This document shows positions 49,577-57,701 of a DNA stretch of 64,000 bases, in pieces. The notes below the pieces were generated by a model, which ran no database searches, was not told the DNA's origin, and saw only the letters and a program-made list of their open reading frames with translations. The stretch covers positions 463,907 to 527,906 of the forward strand of contig NZ_JACIIZ010000001.1 in the NCBI RefSeq assembly GCF_014205765.1, in the 5' to 3' direction. This DNA comes from Nitrospirillum iridis. GTDB taxonomy: Bacteria > Pseudomonadota > Alphaproteobacteria > Azospirillales > Azospirillaceae. A program made the translations under genes and the position numbers. The stretch's first letter is position 1; each line of letters begins with the position of its first letter.

Positions 49577-50331
49577 TGGTGGCGCACCTGCGGCGTGAAG
49601 ATATAGCCGCCGTTGCGCACCGTACGGATAAGGGCGGGGTTCTTGGGGTCGTCTTCCAGCTTGTGGCGCAGGCGGCTGACCTGCACGTCGATGCTGCGGT
49701 CGTAGGCGGCATGGGACAGGCCGCGCGCCAGATCCAACAGCTGGTCGCGGGTCAGCACCCGCTGTGGATGCTCCACGAAGGCAAGCAGCAGGTCGAACTC
49801 CCCGCCCGACAGCAGCACCAGGGTGCCGTCTTCCGATCGCAGTTCCCGCCGCGCCACATCCAGCCGCCAGCGGGCGAAGCTGAGGCAAGGGCGGGTTTCC
49901 GCCGGTGGCCGGCCGGCCGCCTCGGTGGTCCGGCGCAGCACGGCCTTGACCCGGGCCAGCAGCTCACGCGCGTCGAAGGGCTTGGTCAAATAGTCGTCGG
50001 CGCCGATCTCCAGCCCCACCACCCGGTCGGTATGGTCGGCCATGGCCGTCAGCATGATGACCGGCACGCGCGACGTGGCGCGCAAGCCGCGGCACAGGCT
50101 GAAGCCGTCCTCACCCCGCAGCATGACGTCCAGGATGACCAGATCAATGGCGCCGGCGGCCAGCGCCGCCGCCATTCCCACGCCGTCCTCCGCCACGCGC
50201 ACCACATAGCCATGTCGCTGGAAGAACAGGGTCAGCAGGGACAGGATGTCCTCGTCGTCATCGACGATCAGCAGGGTGGGTCCCGGGGCGGTGGCGGGGT
50301 GGGGGACGGTGGCGGGCGTCATGGATCGCAT
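49573..50331 (-). CDS. OmpR-family response regulator
   Basis: The 252-residue protein has a receiver domain (acidic cluster LLIVDDDED, phospho-acceptor Asp68 in LVILDVMLRGEDG, switch Lys in LTKPFDARELLAR). A winged helix follows with LSGGEFDLLLAFVEHP and the end SIDVQVSRLRHKLEDDPKNP. It is transcribed ahead of the coupled kinase. The ATG at 50331 or 50322 could be used. The divergent mipA-like gene is a possible target. Confidence 0.92.
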   Translation of the reverse strand: MRSMTPATVPHPATAPGPTLLIVDDDEDILSLLTLFFQRHGYVVRVAEDGVGMAAALAAGAIDLVILDVMLRGEDGFSLCRGLRATSRVPVIMLTAMADHTDRVVGLEIGADDYLTKPFDARELLARVKAVLRRTTEAAGRPPAETRPCLSFARWRLDVARRELRSEDGTLVLLSGGEFDLLLAFVEHPQRVLTRDQLLDLARGLSHAAYDRSIDVQVSRLRHKLEDDPKNPALIRTVRNGGYIFTPQVRHQ

Positions 50332-50566
50332 GCTAGCACGGAGGCACCGGGGTCATATGTCCGTTGTCCACGCGGATTATTTCAAGTCAGACACATTGTG
50401 CCGTTGCCGCCGCAAACGCGACATCAGCCGCCAAGAATGGCGACCTAGGATAAGGGCGTTCCAGCGGCCGGATGGGGGGGCCTTCGCCCAGCGGGTGGGG
50501 GTGGGGTGAGGCCGGCGGGGTACGGCCGCTGGGCGCCGTTCTTCCAGTAAGAGGCCAAGCCGCTCC

Positions 50567-51379
50567 ATGTCTTTCCGCAATAGCTTCCTCCCCGCCCGCG
50601 CCGCCCTGCTGGTGGGCATCGCGCTTTTCGCCGCGCCCGCCCTGGCCGATGATCAGCCCATGGCGCGCCAGACGCCGCTGTGGGATATCACCGTCGGCGG
50701 TGGTGTCGCCCTGCGTCCCACCTTCGAGGGCAGCGACCGCTATCAGGCGAGTCCGGTGCCCCTGTTCACTGTCCGCTACGATGACATGATCGCCGTGGGG
50801 CCGGAGGGACTCAGCGCCTACTGGCACCAGGGCAATTTCAGGGTCGGCGCCGCCCTGACCTTCGATCCCGGCCGGGACGACAGCAAGGGCAATGGCATTT
50901 TCAATACTGGCGACGACCGTCTCAAGGGCCTGGGCAATATCGATTCGTCGGCAGGCATCAAGGTGTTCGGGGCCTATCAGCTGGGCCGGGTCAGCCTGGA
51001 TGCCGCCGTCACCAAGTACACTGGCGACCAGAATGACGGCATCGTGCTGACGACCGGCATGGGTCTGCCCCTGAAGCTGGCCGACCGGCTGATGCTAACG
51101 CCGCATCTCGGTGCCACCTGGGCCAACGACAGCTATATGCAAACCTACTTCGGCGTGACCCCGGCCCAGGCCGCCAAGTCCCGCTTCACCGCCTTCAACG
51201 CCGGGTCCGGTTTCAAGGATGTCAGCGCCGGGGTCCTGGCGGTCTACCGCTTCGATGAGCATTGGTTCGTGACGGGTGACGTCACGGGCAAACGGCTGCT
51301 GGGTGACGCCGCCGACAGCCCCATCACCTATGCGGCCACCAGCGTCCGGGCCTTCACGGCCGTGGGGTATCGCTTCTGA
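50567..51379 (+). CDS. MipA/OmpV family outer-membrane protein
   Basis: The 270-residue precursor has a signal peptide (LLVGIALFAAPALADD). It continues with alternating beta-strand patterns: GGGVALRPTFEGSDRYQASP, YDDMIAVGPEGLSAYW, LTPHLGATWANDSYMQTYFG, and a terminal aromatic (AVGYRF). These match MipA/OmpV, a scaffold or porin-like family. It is divergent from the two-component operon. A family B repeat follows its stop. Confidence 0.88.
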   Translation: MSFRNSFLPARAALLVGIALFAAPALADDQPMARQTPLWDITVGGGVALRPTFEGSDRYQASPVPLFTVRYDDMIAVGPEGLSAYWHQGNFRVGAALTFDPGRDDSKGNGIFNTGDDRLKGLGNIDSSAGIKVFGAYQLGRVSLDAAVTKYTGDQNDGIVLTTGMGLPLKLADRLMLTPHLGATWANDSYMQTYFGVTPAQAAKSRFTAFNAGSGFKDVSAGVLAVYRFDEHWFVTGDVTGKRLLGDAADSPITYAATSVRAFTAVGYRF

Positions 51380-51389
51380 CAACCAGAGC

Positions 51390-51487
51390 AGATCGCCCAA
51401 AGGTGGAATCGCCTTTGGGCGTGAAGCTGCTCGCGGACAGACTCAGCTATAGCCGGCTGTGGTTCCGATTAAACGCAGCCGGCTATA
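51390..51487 (+). repeat. 98-bp double-hairpin dispersed repeat (family B), copy 2
   Basis: The unit begins AGATCGCCCAAAGG ten bases after the mipA-like stop and ends GCAGCCGGCTATA. Hairpin 1 is CGCCCAAAGG/CCTTTGGGCG and hairpin 2 is TATAGCCGGCTG/CAGCCGGCTATA. It matches copy 1 (29029-29126) at 87 of 98 positions, and the stems are retained in both. Confidence 0.8.
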
Positions 51488-51557
51488 AGCACCCCCCGGG
51501 GCCGCCGGCCCCGGGGGCGTTTTCCACATCAAGGGCGCCCCACACCCGGGGAACCGC

Positions 51558-52064
51558 CTATAGCGCCGCTTCGACCGCCTGGATGATGGCTGCGTTGGAC
51601 GGGCGGAAGACCGAGGACCAATAGCGGACCAGGCGGCCGTCCTTGCCCAGCAGGTATTTGTGGAAATTCCAGCGCGGGGCGGCGTCCTCGCCGGCCACGT
51701 CGACCAGCCAGCTGAAGAACGGGTGCGCGCCGGAACCCACCACCACCTCCTTGTCGGCCATGGTGAACTCAACGCCGTAATTCCGCTGGCAGAACGCCCC
51801 GATCTCCGATGCCGAGCCCGGCTCCTGCTTGCCGAAATCGTTGGAGGGCACGCCCAGCACCACCAGGCCGCGGGGGCCATATTGGGCGTGCAGCGCTTGC
51901 AGGTCTTCATATTGATTGGTGAAGCGGCAATTGCTGGCGGTGTTCACGACCAGCACCGGTTGGCCGGCGAAGGCGGCCAGGGGGACGGCGCCCTTGCCGC
52001 CCAGTTGCTGGAAGCTGAAGGCATGGGCGGTGGGGGCGGTGGCGGTTTGCGACTGGGGCAACAT
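51558..52064 (-). CDS. Glutathione peroxidase family protein
   Basis: The 168-residue protein has the thioredoxin-like peroxidase layout. The catalytic Cys is in VNTASNCRFTNQYEDL, Gln in PSNDFGKQEPGS, and Trp-Asn in RWNFHKYLLGKDG. The active-site surround differs from the usual ASKCGFTPQY (N for K, R for G, N for P), but the catalytic tetrad residues remain. It reduces peroxides, often with thioredoxin. A 17-bp Fur-family-like palindrome lies 63 bases upstream. Confidence 0.88.
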   Translation of the reverse strand: MLPQSQTATAPTAHAFSFQQLGGKGAVPLAAFAGQPVLVVNTASNCRFTNQYEDLQALHAQYGPRGLVVLGVPSNDFGKQEPGSASEIGAFCQRNYGVEFTMADKEVVVGSGAHPFFSWLVDVAGEDAAPRWNFHKYLLGKDGRLVRYWSSVFRPSNAAIIQAVEAAL

Positions 52065-52126
52065 GGGACGAAGGCTCCTGCGGCCGATGGGCTGGCCTGA
52101 CGCTGGGCGTCAGCGTTAATTGATGA

Positions 52127-52143
52127 TTTAGAATTATTCTAAA
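52127..52143 (-). promoter_or_regulatory. Irr/PerR-like 17-bp palindrome before the peroxidase gene
   Basis: TTTAGAATTATTCTAAA is a perfect inverted repeat around one base. It resembles the Irr iron-control element (TTTAGAA...TTCTAAA) known in Alphaproteobacteria. Its place upstream of a peroxidase gene suggests iron- or peroxide-dependent control by a Fur-superfamily protein. Confidence 0.6.
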
Positions 52144-52276
52144 CTAAGGCGTTCCGTCAAGCTTCCTGACGGGGCAAACTGGGCGCGCGTGGCAAACCAG
52201 TGATAAAATGGTTGCGTCGAACATAGATCGGCCACATTTCCAAGGCTTAGTCCGCTGGCTGAAAGTCGTCCTACGC

Positions 52277-53146
52277 ATGCGTCGTTTCAAGATGTCCGCT
52301 TCCCCCGCCGTGATCGCCATCGCCATCGCCTTTCTGGCGGTGCCGGCCTATGCCCAGTCGACGGCAGGCCAATCGCCGACTCCCCAATCAGCCGCCACGC
52401 CGTCCGACGCCGCCGCCACAGGGGACACGGCCCAGCATCAGGGCCAGAAGCCGGACGGCAAGGCGAAGACCGGCCCGGGCAAGGCGGCCAAGCCCGCGCC
52501 CAAGCCGGCCGTTCCGGGACAGGCCACTGACAGCCAGTCGGGCAAGGCGGTCACGCCGCCGGCTTCCGGTGAGTTGGGCGTCCCCGTCATCGAGCGGGCC
52601 AAGCCGGCCCCCACCCCCAAGGTGGTGCCGATACCCGACACGCCCAAAAGCCTGATCAAGCCGGAGGCGACGCCCGTTCCCGCCCGCGCCAAGGAGCCGG
52701 ACGGGGCCAGCCCACCCGTCACCAGCGAGGTGCGGCCGCGCGGCGTCACCCATGTGGACAAGGCCACGCCCGCGACCCAGGCGGACCATGTCACGGTGCC
52801 GTTCGCCGCTGGGTCATCCACCCTGGACAAGAAGCAGGAGGGGGCGCTGGCGGCCATCGCCGGGCGCTTGGGCCAGGACCCGAACCGCCGGTTGGAAATT
52901 CGTGGTTACGCCCCGCTGCCGGCACTGGACCGGGAGGCGGCCGCCCGCCGGCTGTCCCTGTTCCGTGCGGAGGCCGTGCGCGCGCATCTGATGTCCTTGG
53001 GCATACCCAAGGAACGCCTGGTGATCTACGCCATGGGTTCCGTCAATGGTGACCTGGACGACAAGAATGCCGTCCGCGGCGCCGGCAAGGGCTCGCAATT
53101 GCCACCGGAGACGTTTGACCGGGTGGAACTGACCTTTATTCATTAG
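52277..53146 (+). CDS. Exported protein with OmpA-like C-terminal domain
   Basis: The 289-residue precursor starts MRRFKMSASPAVIAIAIAFL with cleavage near AYAQS. A long Ala/Pro/Lys-rich disordered linker (about residues 25-170) follows, then a degenerate OmpA/peptidoglycan-binding domain (VPFAAGSSTLDKKQEGALAA, RRLSLFRAEAVRAHLMSLGI). The usual GHTD is replaced by RGYAP, so peptidoglycan binding is uncertain. It precedes the MotA/OmpA pair in the same direction. Confidence 0.78.
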   Translation: MRRFKMSASPAVIAIAIAFLAVPAYAQSTAGQSPTPQSAATPSDAAATGDTAQHQGQKPDGKAKTGPGKAAKPAPKPAVPGQATDSQSGKAVTPPASGELGVPVIERAKPAPTPKVVPIPDTPKSLIKPEATPVPARAKEPDGASPPVTSEVRPRGVTHVDKATPATQADHVTVPFAAGSSTLDKKQEGALAAIAGRLGQDPNRRLEIRGYAPLPALDREAAARRLSLFRAEAVRAHLMSLGIPKERLVIYAMGSVNGDLDDKNAVRGAGKGSQLPPETFDRVELTFIH

Positions 53147-53247
53147 GCCGAACCGCATCGGGCCGCTTTTCGAGTGGACTGTATTCAAGCGGGTCCGGGC
53201 GGTGGCAGCCGGCCGGGGGGACCCGCAGCAGCGATGAAGGAAGAAAC

Positions 53248-54420
53248 GTGTCGCGCCCAACCCCCTATCTTTTCCGCATGTGCGTCTTCCTGGCGGCCAT
53301 CGCCGCGGTGATGGGGGTGCTCTACCCGCAGGTGGAGCGGTTCTTCATGGCCAACCCGGCCCTGAACGGCTTGATCCTGGGCGCGTTGGCCATCGGCATC
53401 CTGTTCATTTTCCGCCAGGTCCTGCTGCTGCGCCCGGAAGTGGACTGGCTGGAGACCTTCCGCAGCGGCGGCGCCAGCTCCACCCAGCCGCGCCTGCTGG
53501 CGCCCATGGCCCACATGCTGGGTGACCGGGGGCGGGGCGGCACGGCGGGCATGCACGGCAGCCGTCTGAACCTGTCGGCCATCGCCACCCGATCCCTGCT
53601 GGATGGTGTCAGCGCCCGCCTGGACGAAAGCCGCGAGATCAGCCGCTACCTCATCGGCCTCATGATCTTCCTGGGCCTGCTGGGCACCTTCTGGGGCTTG
53701 CTCCAGACCGTCTCGACCATCGGCGGCGTCATTTCCGGCCTGAAGGTGGGTGACGGCGACGCCGTCGCCATCTTCGCCGAATTGCAGCAGGGGCTGGCGG
53801 CCCCCCTGGCCGGCATGGGCACGGCCTTCAGCGCCAGCCTGTTCGGCCTGGCCGGTTCGCTGGTGCTGGGCTTCCTGGAATTGCAGGCGGGCCAGGCGCA
53901 GAACCGCTTCTATATGGATCTGGAGGATTGGCTGGCCGGGTCCACCCGCCTCGGCGGTGGCGGGCTGGTGGAGGTGGGTGACCAGCCGGTGCCGGCCTAC
54001 ATCCAGGCCCTGTTGGAAACCACGGCGGAGAATATCGAGAAGCTGCAATACACCATGGCCCAGGGTGAGGATAACCGGCGCAGCGCCAATGCCAGCCTGG
54101 TGGCCTTGACCGAGCGGCTGGGGGCCCTGTCGGATCAGATGAAGGCGGAGCAGCAGTTGATGGTGCGCCTGGCGGAAGGCCAGCTGGAGATGCGTCCGGT
54201 GCTGCAACGCCTGGCGGAGCGCCTGGGGCAGAACGGCGGCATGGGCGGCGGCGGCCTGGATGACGCCAGTCGCGCCCATCTGCGCAACCTGGATCTCTAT
54301 CTGGCCCGCCTGGTGGAGGAGGTGGCCACCGGCCGCGCCCAGTCCACCCAGGAAATCCGGACCGAGATCAAGATCCTGACCCGCACCATCGCGGCGCTGG
54401 GCGAAGGGGCGGAGCGCTAG
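53248..54420 (+). CDS. MotA/TolQ/ExbB-like proton channel protein
   Basis: The 390-residue protein starts at a GTG after GAAGGAAG. It has two N-terminal membrane helices, then the channel helices LIGLMIFLGLLGTFWGLLQT and GLAAPLAGMGTAFSASLFGL, typical of the MotA/TolQ/ExbB superfamily. The C-terminal 150 residues are helical. It lies three bases before an OmpA/MotB-like gene, so they likely form a channel-stator complex in the envelope. This is not classical flagellar motAB, and the task powered is unknown. Confidence 0.85.
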   Translation: MSRPTPYLFRMCVFLAAIAAVMGVLYPQVERFFMANPALNGLILGALAIGILFIFRQVLLLRPEVDWLETFRSGGASSTQPRLLAPMAHMLGDRGRGGTAGMHGSRLNLSAIATRSLLDGVSARLDESREISRYLIGLMIFLGLLGTFWGLLQTVSTIGGVISGLKVGDGDAVAIFAELQQGLAAPLAGMGTAFSASLFGLAGSLVLGFLELQAGQAQNRFYMDLEDWLAGSTRLGGGGLVEVGDQPVPAYIQALLETTAENIEKLQYTMAQGEDNRRSANASLVALTERLGALSDQMKAEQQLMVRLAEGQLEMRPVLQRLAERLGQNGGMGGGGLDDASRAHLRNLDLYLARLVEEVATGRAQSTQEIRTEIKILTRTIAALGEGAER

Positions 54421-54423
54421 GCG

Positions 54424-55473
54424 ATGGCGGGCAGGGGCCGGCGGGCCGTACGCCGCCAACTCGACATCTGGCCGGGCTGGGTGGACGCGCTGTCCTCCCT
54501 GGTCATGGTCATCGTCTTCCTGCTGATGGTGTTCGTGCTGTCGCAGTTCGCGCTCTCCTCCCTGCTGCATGGCAAGGATGAGGCGCTGAGCCAGTTGAAC
54601 AGCCGCCTCGCCCTGCTGGTGGACCAGCTGGCCATGGAGAAGGCGGACAAGGAGAAGCTGTCCGCCGACCTTTCCGCCCTGAATGACCAGTTGCAAGCCT
54701 CGCTGGCCAAGAATGGCCAACTGCAGGCCGATCTGGACGCGGCGGGCAAGGCCAAGGACGACCTCACGGCGCAAGTCCAGGCCCTGACCGACGCGGCCGG
54801 CGCCAGGCAGGCGGAACTGGACACCGAGAAGAACGTCAGCGCCCAGGCCAAGGCCCAGGTGGATCTGCTGAACCAGCAGCTGGCGGCCCTGCGCCAACAG
54901 TTGGCGCAGTTGAATGCCGCCCTGGCGGCCTCGGAACAGAAGGACAAGGAACAGCAGGTCCAGATCGTGGATCTGGGCAAGCGGCTGAACGCCGCCCTGG
55001 CCGGCAAGGTGGCGGAACTGGCCCGCTACCGCTCCGAATTCTTCGGCAAGCTGCGCGAGGTGCTGGGTGACCGGCCGGACATCCGCATTGTGGGTGACCG
55101 TTTCGTCTTCCAGTCGGAGGTGCTGTTCGACAGCGGCAGCGCCGATCTGGGGGAGCGCGGACGCAAGCAGTTGGCCAGCCTGGCCAAGACCCTGCTGGAC
55201 ATCTCCAAGAAGTTCCCCAAGGATCTGAACTGGATATTGCGGGTGGACGGCCACACCGACGCCGTGCCCATCCACACCCCCGCCTTCGCCACCAATTGGG
55301 AACTGTCATCCGCCCGCGCCACGGCGGTGGTGAAGTTCCTCATTCAGCAGGGCGTGGCCCCCGACCGGCTGGCCGCCACCGGCTTTGGCGAATTCCAGCC
55401 GCTGGAACCGGGCGACACCCCCGACATCCGCGCGCGCAACCGCCGCATCGAACTGAAGCTGGATCAGCGGTGA
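54424..55473 (+). CDS. MotB/OmpA-like peptidoglycan-binding membrane protein
   Basis: The 349-residue protein has one N-terminal membrane helix (SSLVMVIVFLLMVFVLSQFA) and a coiled coil over about residues 50-190. A C-terminal OmpA domain follows with VLFDSGSADLGERGRKQL, VDGHTDAVPIHT and ARNRRIELKL. This matches MotB-type anchors that hold a proton channel to peptidoglycan. It follows the MotA/ExbB-like gene by three bases. A family A repeat begins seven bases after the stop. Confidence 0.88.
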   Translation: MAGRGRRAVRRQLDIWPGWVDALSSLVMVIVFLLMVFVLSQFALSSLLHGKDEALSQLNSRLALLVDQLAMEKADKEKLSADLSALNDQLQASLAKNGQLQADLDAAGKAKDDLTAQVQALTDAAGARQAELDTEKNVSAQAKAQVDLLNQQLAALRQQLAQLNAALAASEQKDKEQQVQIVDLGKRLNAALAGKVAELARYRSEFFGKLREVLGDRPDIRIVGDRFVFQSEVLFDSGSADLGERGRKQLASLAKTLLDISKKFPKDLNWILRVDGHTDAVPIHTPAFATNWELSSARATAVVKFLIQQGVAPDRLAATGFGEFQPLEPGDTPDIRARNRRIELKLDQR

Positions 55474-55479
55474 TCGCAG

Positions 55480-55534
55480 CAGCGGCCTGAACCCAGTTCA
55501 GGCCGCTGTAGGCCGCGACTGCGGCCGCCCGGCG
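55480..55534 (+). repeat. Hairpin-TAGGCCGCGAC dispersed repeat (family A) after the OmpA/MotB-like gene
   Basis: CAGCGGCCTGAA (55480-55491) and TTCAGGCCGCTG (55497-55508) form a perfect 12-bp hairpin. TAGGCCGCGACTGCGGCC follows at once, with a second hairpin GGCCGC-GACT-GCGGCC, then GCCCGGCG. The first hairpin's arms differ from those at 14786 and 48069 while the core is shared. Confidence 0.65.
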
Positions 55535-55552
55535 ACTGAGGAAACGCGTCAG

Positions 55553-56536
55553 CTAATTCCATACCCCGGCCAATTCCACCTCTTCGCCGCCCAGGCCGCG
55601 CTTGAAGGTGTTGATGCCTTCCACGTCCGGTGTCAGGCCGCCCAGGTCGAAGGCCACTCGCCCTTGCGCCTTCAGTTCCAGGCAGGCGCGCCACAGCAGC
55701 AGCTGGTGCGCCCGGGTGCGGCGTCCCTCCGGCCCGTTCCAGCCCACCTGGTAGGTGGCGGCCACGCCATGGCCGAAGATCAGCAGGCCGGCCACCGGCT
55801 CCCCCTCCAGCAGGGCCCGCAGGATCAGGACGTCGCCGTCCTTGTGCAGGGCGGTGCGCAGGCGGGTCAGCAGCTTGGAGCTGGCGGCGCGGTATTTGCG
55901 CTCGGCGCGGTCGGCCTCATGCTTTTGCAGCAGCCAGGGCAGGGTGGCGCCATCACGGTCGACCTCCACCACCAGGCCGGATTTCTCACCCTGGCGCAGC
56001 TTGTTGCGCCATTTTGGGTCCAGCCTGGCGCGCAGCGTGGCCTCATCCGGCGTCAGGTCCAGCCAGATGGTGCGGTAGCCGGGGCCCGGCTGGTGGCGCC
56101 AGCCGGCCCAGGTCAGGGCGGTGGTGGCCAGCGGGCCGGCCGGCAGCTCGGCGATGACGCTGGGCCAATGCAGCAGGCCGGTGGGATAGGCCTGGCGCAG
56201 CAGGCGGTAGACGACGCCCACGGTGGTCCAGTCCTGCGCCTCGGGCACCAGCAGGGGGCCGCGATGCACCTTGGCGACGCGCACCGCCCGCGCCAGGCGC
56301 TTCTCCAGCACCAGCACCAGGCCGATGGGCTGTCCCTCCCGCTCGAAGATGCCGACGCGGGGCTTCCATCCCTCCACCGTCAGCATGGCGGTGGCATAGC
56401 CGAAACTTTGCGTCAGGCTGCTGCGCGGCACCCGCTTCAGCAGGGCCGTCCATTCGCTGATGCGGGCGTCCCAGCGCAGGGCGATCTCGGGCGCGGCGCG
56501 GCCGGCGGGGGGCGGGGAGGGGGCAGGCTGGACCAA
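55553..56536 (-). CDS. FemAB-like / GNAT-fold acyl- or aminoacyl-transferase
   Basis: The 327-residue protein has the split GNAT arrangement of FemAB/BioF2-like enzymes: RSSLTQSFGYATAML, WRHQPGPGYRTIWLDL, KWRNKLRQGEKSGL and a final VAFDLGGLTPDVEGINTFKR. Relatives transfer amino acids or acyl groups in cell-wall or capsule assembly. The substrate is not predictable. It faces the OmpA/MotB-like gene tail to tail and is divergent from epmA. Confidence 0.82.
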   Translation of the reverse strand: MVQPAPSPPPAGRAAPEIALRWDARISEWTALLKRVPRSSLTQSFGYATAMLTVEGWKPRVGIFEREGQPIGLVLVLEKRLARAVRVAKVHRGPLLVPEAQDWTTVGVVYRLLRQAYPTGLLHWPSVIAELPAGPLATTALTWAGWRHQPGPGYRTIWLDLTPDEATLRARLDPKWRNKLRQGEKSGLVVEVDRDGATLPWLLQKHEADRAERKYRAASSKLLTRLRTALHKDGDVLILRALLEGEPVAGLLIFGHGVAATYQVGWNGPEGRRTRAHQLLLWRACLELKAQGRVAFDLGGLTPDVEGINTFKRGLGGEEVELAGVWN

Positions 56537-56610
56537 GGGGGGACTCGACAGCGGCGGGTGGGGGCGGTATGCCGCCCAGCATATCGTTTGCCGTGGAAGG
56601 ACCGCCAGCC

Positions 56611-57675
56611 ATGAACACCCCCGCCCAGCCCTGGTGGCACCCCGACCGCATGGCCAGCCGCCGCGCCAACCTGGCCGCGCGCAGCGCCATGACCCGGGCG
56701 CTGCGCCGCTGGTTCGAGGACGGGGACTTCCTGGAGGTGGAGACGCCGGCCTTGCAGGTGTCGCCGGGACTGGAACCGCATCTGATGGCCTTCGCCACCG
56801 AGTTGGTGGGCAGCCATCCCGACGACCGGCTGACCCTGCGCCTGCACACCAGCCCGGAATTCACCATGAAGAAGCTGCTGGTCGCGGGGCTGCCGCGCAT
56901 CTTCCAGCTGGCCCATGTCTATCGCAACGGCGAGCGTTCCCCCACCCACAGCCCGGAATTCACCATGCTGGAATGGTACCGGGTGGGGGCGGGCTACCGT
57001 GACCTGATGGATGATTGCATCGGCCTGACCCGCGCGCTCTGCGCTGCCGCCGGGGTGGGCATGCTGAGGCGGGGCGACCTCACCTGCGACCCCGCCGCGA
57101 CGTGGGAGGTGCTGACGGTGCAGGAGGCGTTCCAGCGCCATGTCGGCATCGACCTGTTGGCGACGGCCCCCGACCCGGCCCGGCCCGATGTCGCCCTATT
57201 GGCCCAGGCCGCCGAGGCGGTCGGCATCCACGCCCATGACGGCGACAGTTGGGAGGACCTGTTCTTCCGCATCAGCCTGGATCGTATCGAGCCGCATTTG
57301 GGCATGGGGCGGCCAACCTTCCTGACCGACTATCCCGTGTCCATGGCCGCCCTGTCGCGGCCAAAACCGGAAGACGGCCGCGTCGCCGAGCGGTTCGAGC
57401 TGTACGCCTGCGGCGTGGAACTGGCCAACGCCTTCGGCGAGCTGACAGACGCCGCTGTTCAGAAGGCTCGTTTCGAGGCCGATATGGATTTGAAGCAGGC
57501 GCTGTACGGCGAGCGCTATCCCATCGACGCTGATTTCCTGGCGGCCTTGGATTTCGGCCTGCCCGACTGCGCCGGCATCGCCCTGGGCTTCGACCGCCTG
57601 GTCATGCTGGCCACCAACGCCGCCAGCATCGACGAGGTGCTGTGGGCGCCGGTGATGCTGCCGGTGCAGGGGTAG
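56611..57675 (+). CDS. epmA: EF-P beta-lysine ligase EpmA
   Basis: The 354-residue protein is a class II lysyl-tRNA-synthetase-like enzyme without an anticodon-binding domain. It has motif 2 FQLAHVYRNGERSPTHSPEF, the product-binding LEVETPALQVSPGLEPHL and the end CAGIALGFDRLVML (motif 3). It attaches lysine or beta-lysine to EF-P Lys33, encoded at 46538. The start at 56611 follows GGAAGG. No epmB or epmC is seen in the window. Confidence 0.93.
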   Translation: MNTPAQPWWHPDRMASRRANLAARSAMTRALRRWFEDGDFLEVETPALQVSPGLEPHLMAFATELVGSHPDDRLTLRLHTSPEFTMKKLLVAGLPRIFQLAHVYRNGERSPTHSPEFTMLEWYRVGAGYRDLMDDCIGLTRALCAAAGVGMLRRGDLTCDPAATWEVLTVQEAFQRHVGIDLLATAPDPARPDVALLAQAAEAVGIHAHDGDSWEDLFFRISLDRIEPHLGMGRPTFLTDYPVSMAALSRPKPEDGRVAERFELYACGVELANAFGELTDAAVQKARFEADMDLKQALYGERYPIDADFLAALDFGLPDCAGIALGFDRLVMLATNAASIDEVLWAPVMLPVQG

Positions 57676-57701
57676 GGCGACGCCCATACCCCTTTTGGCC
57701 T

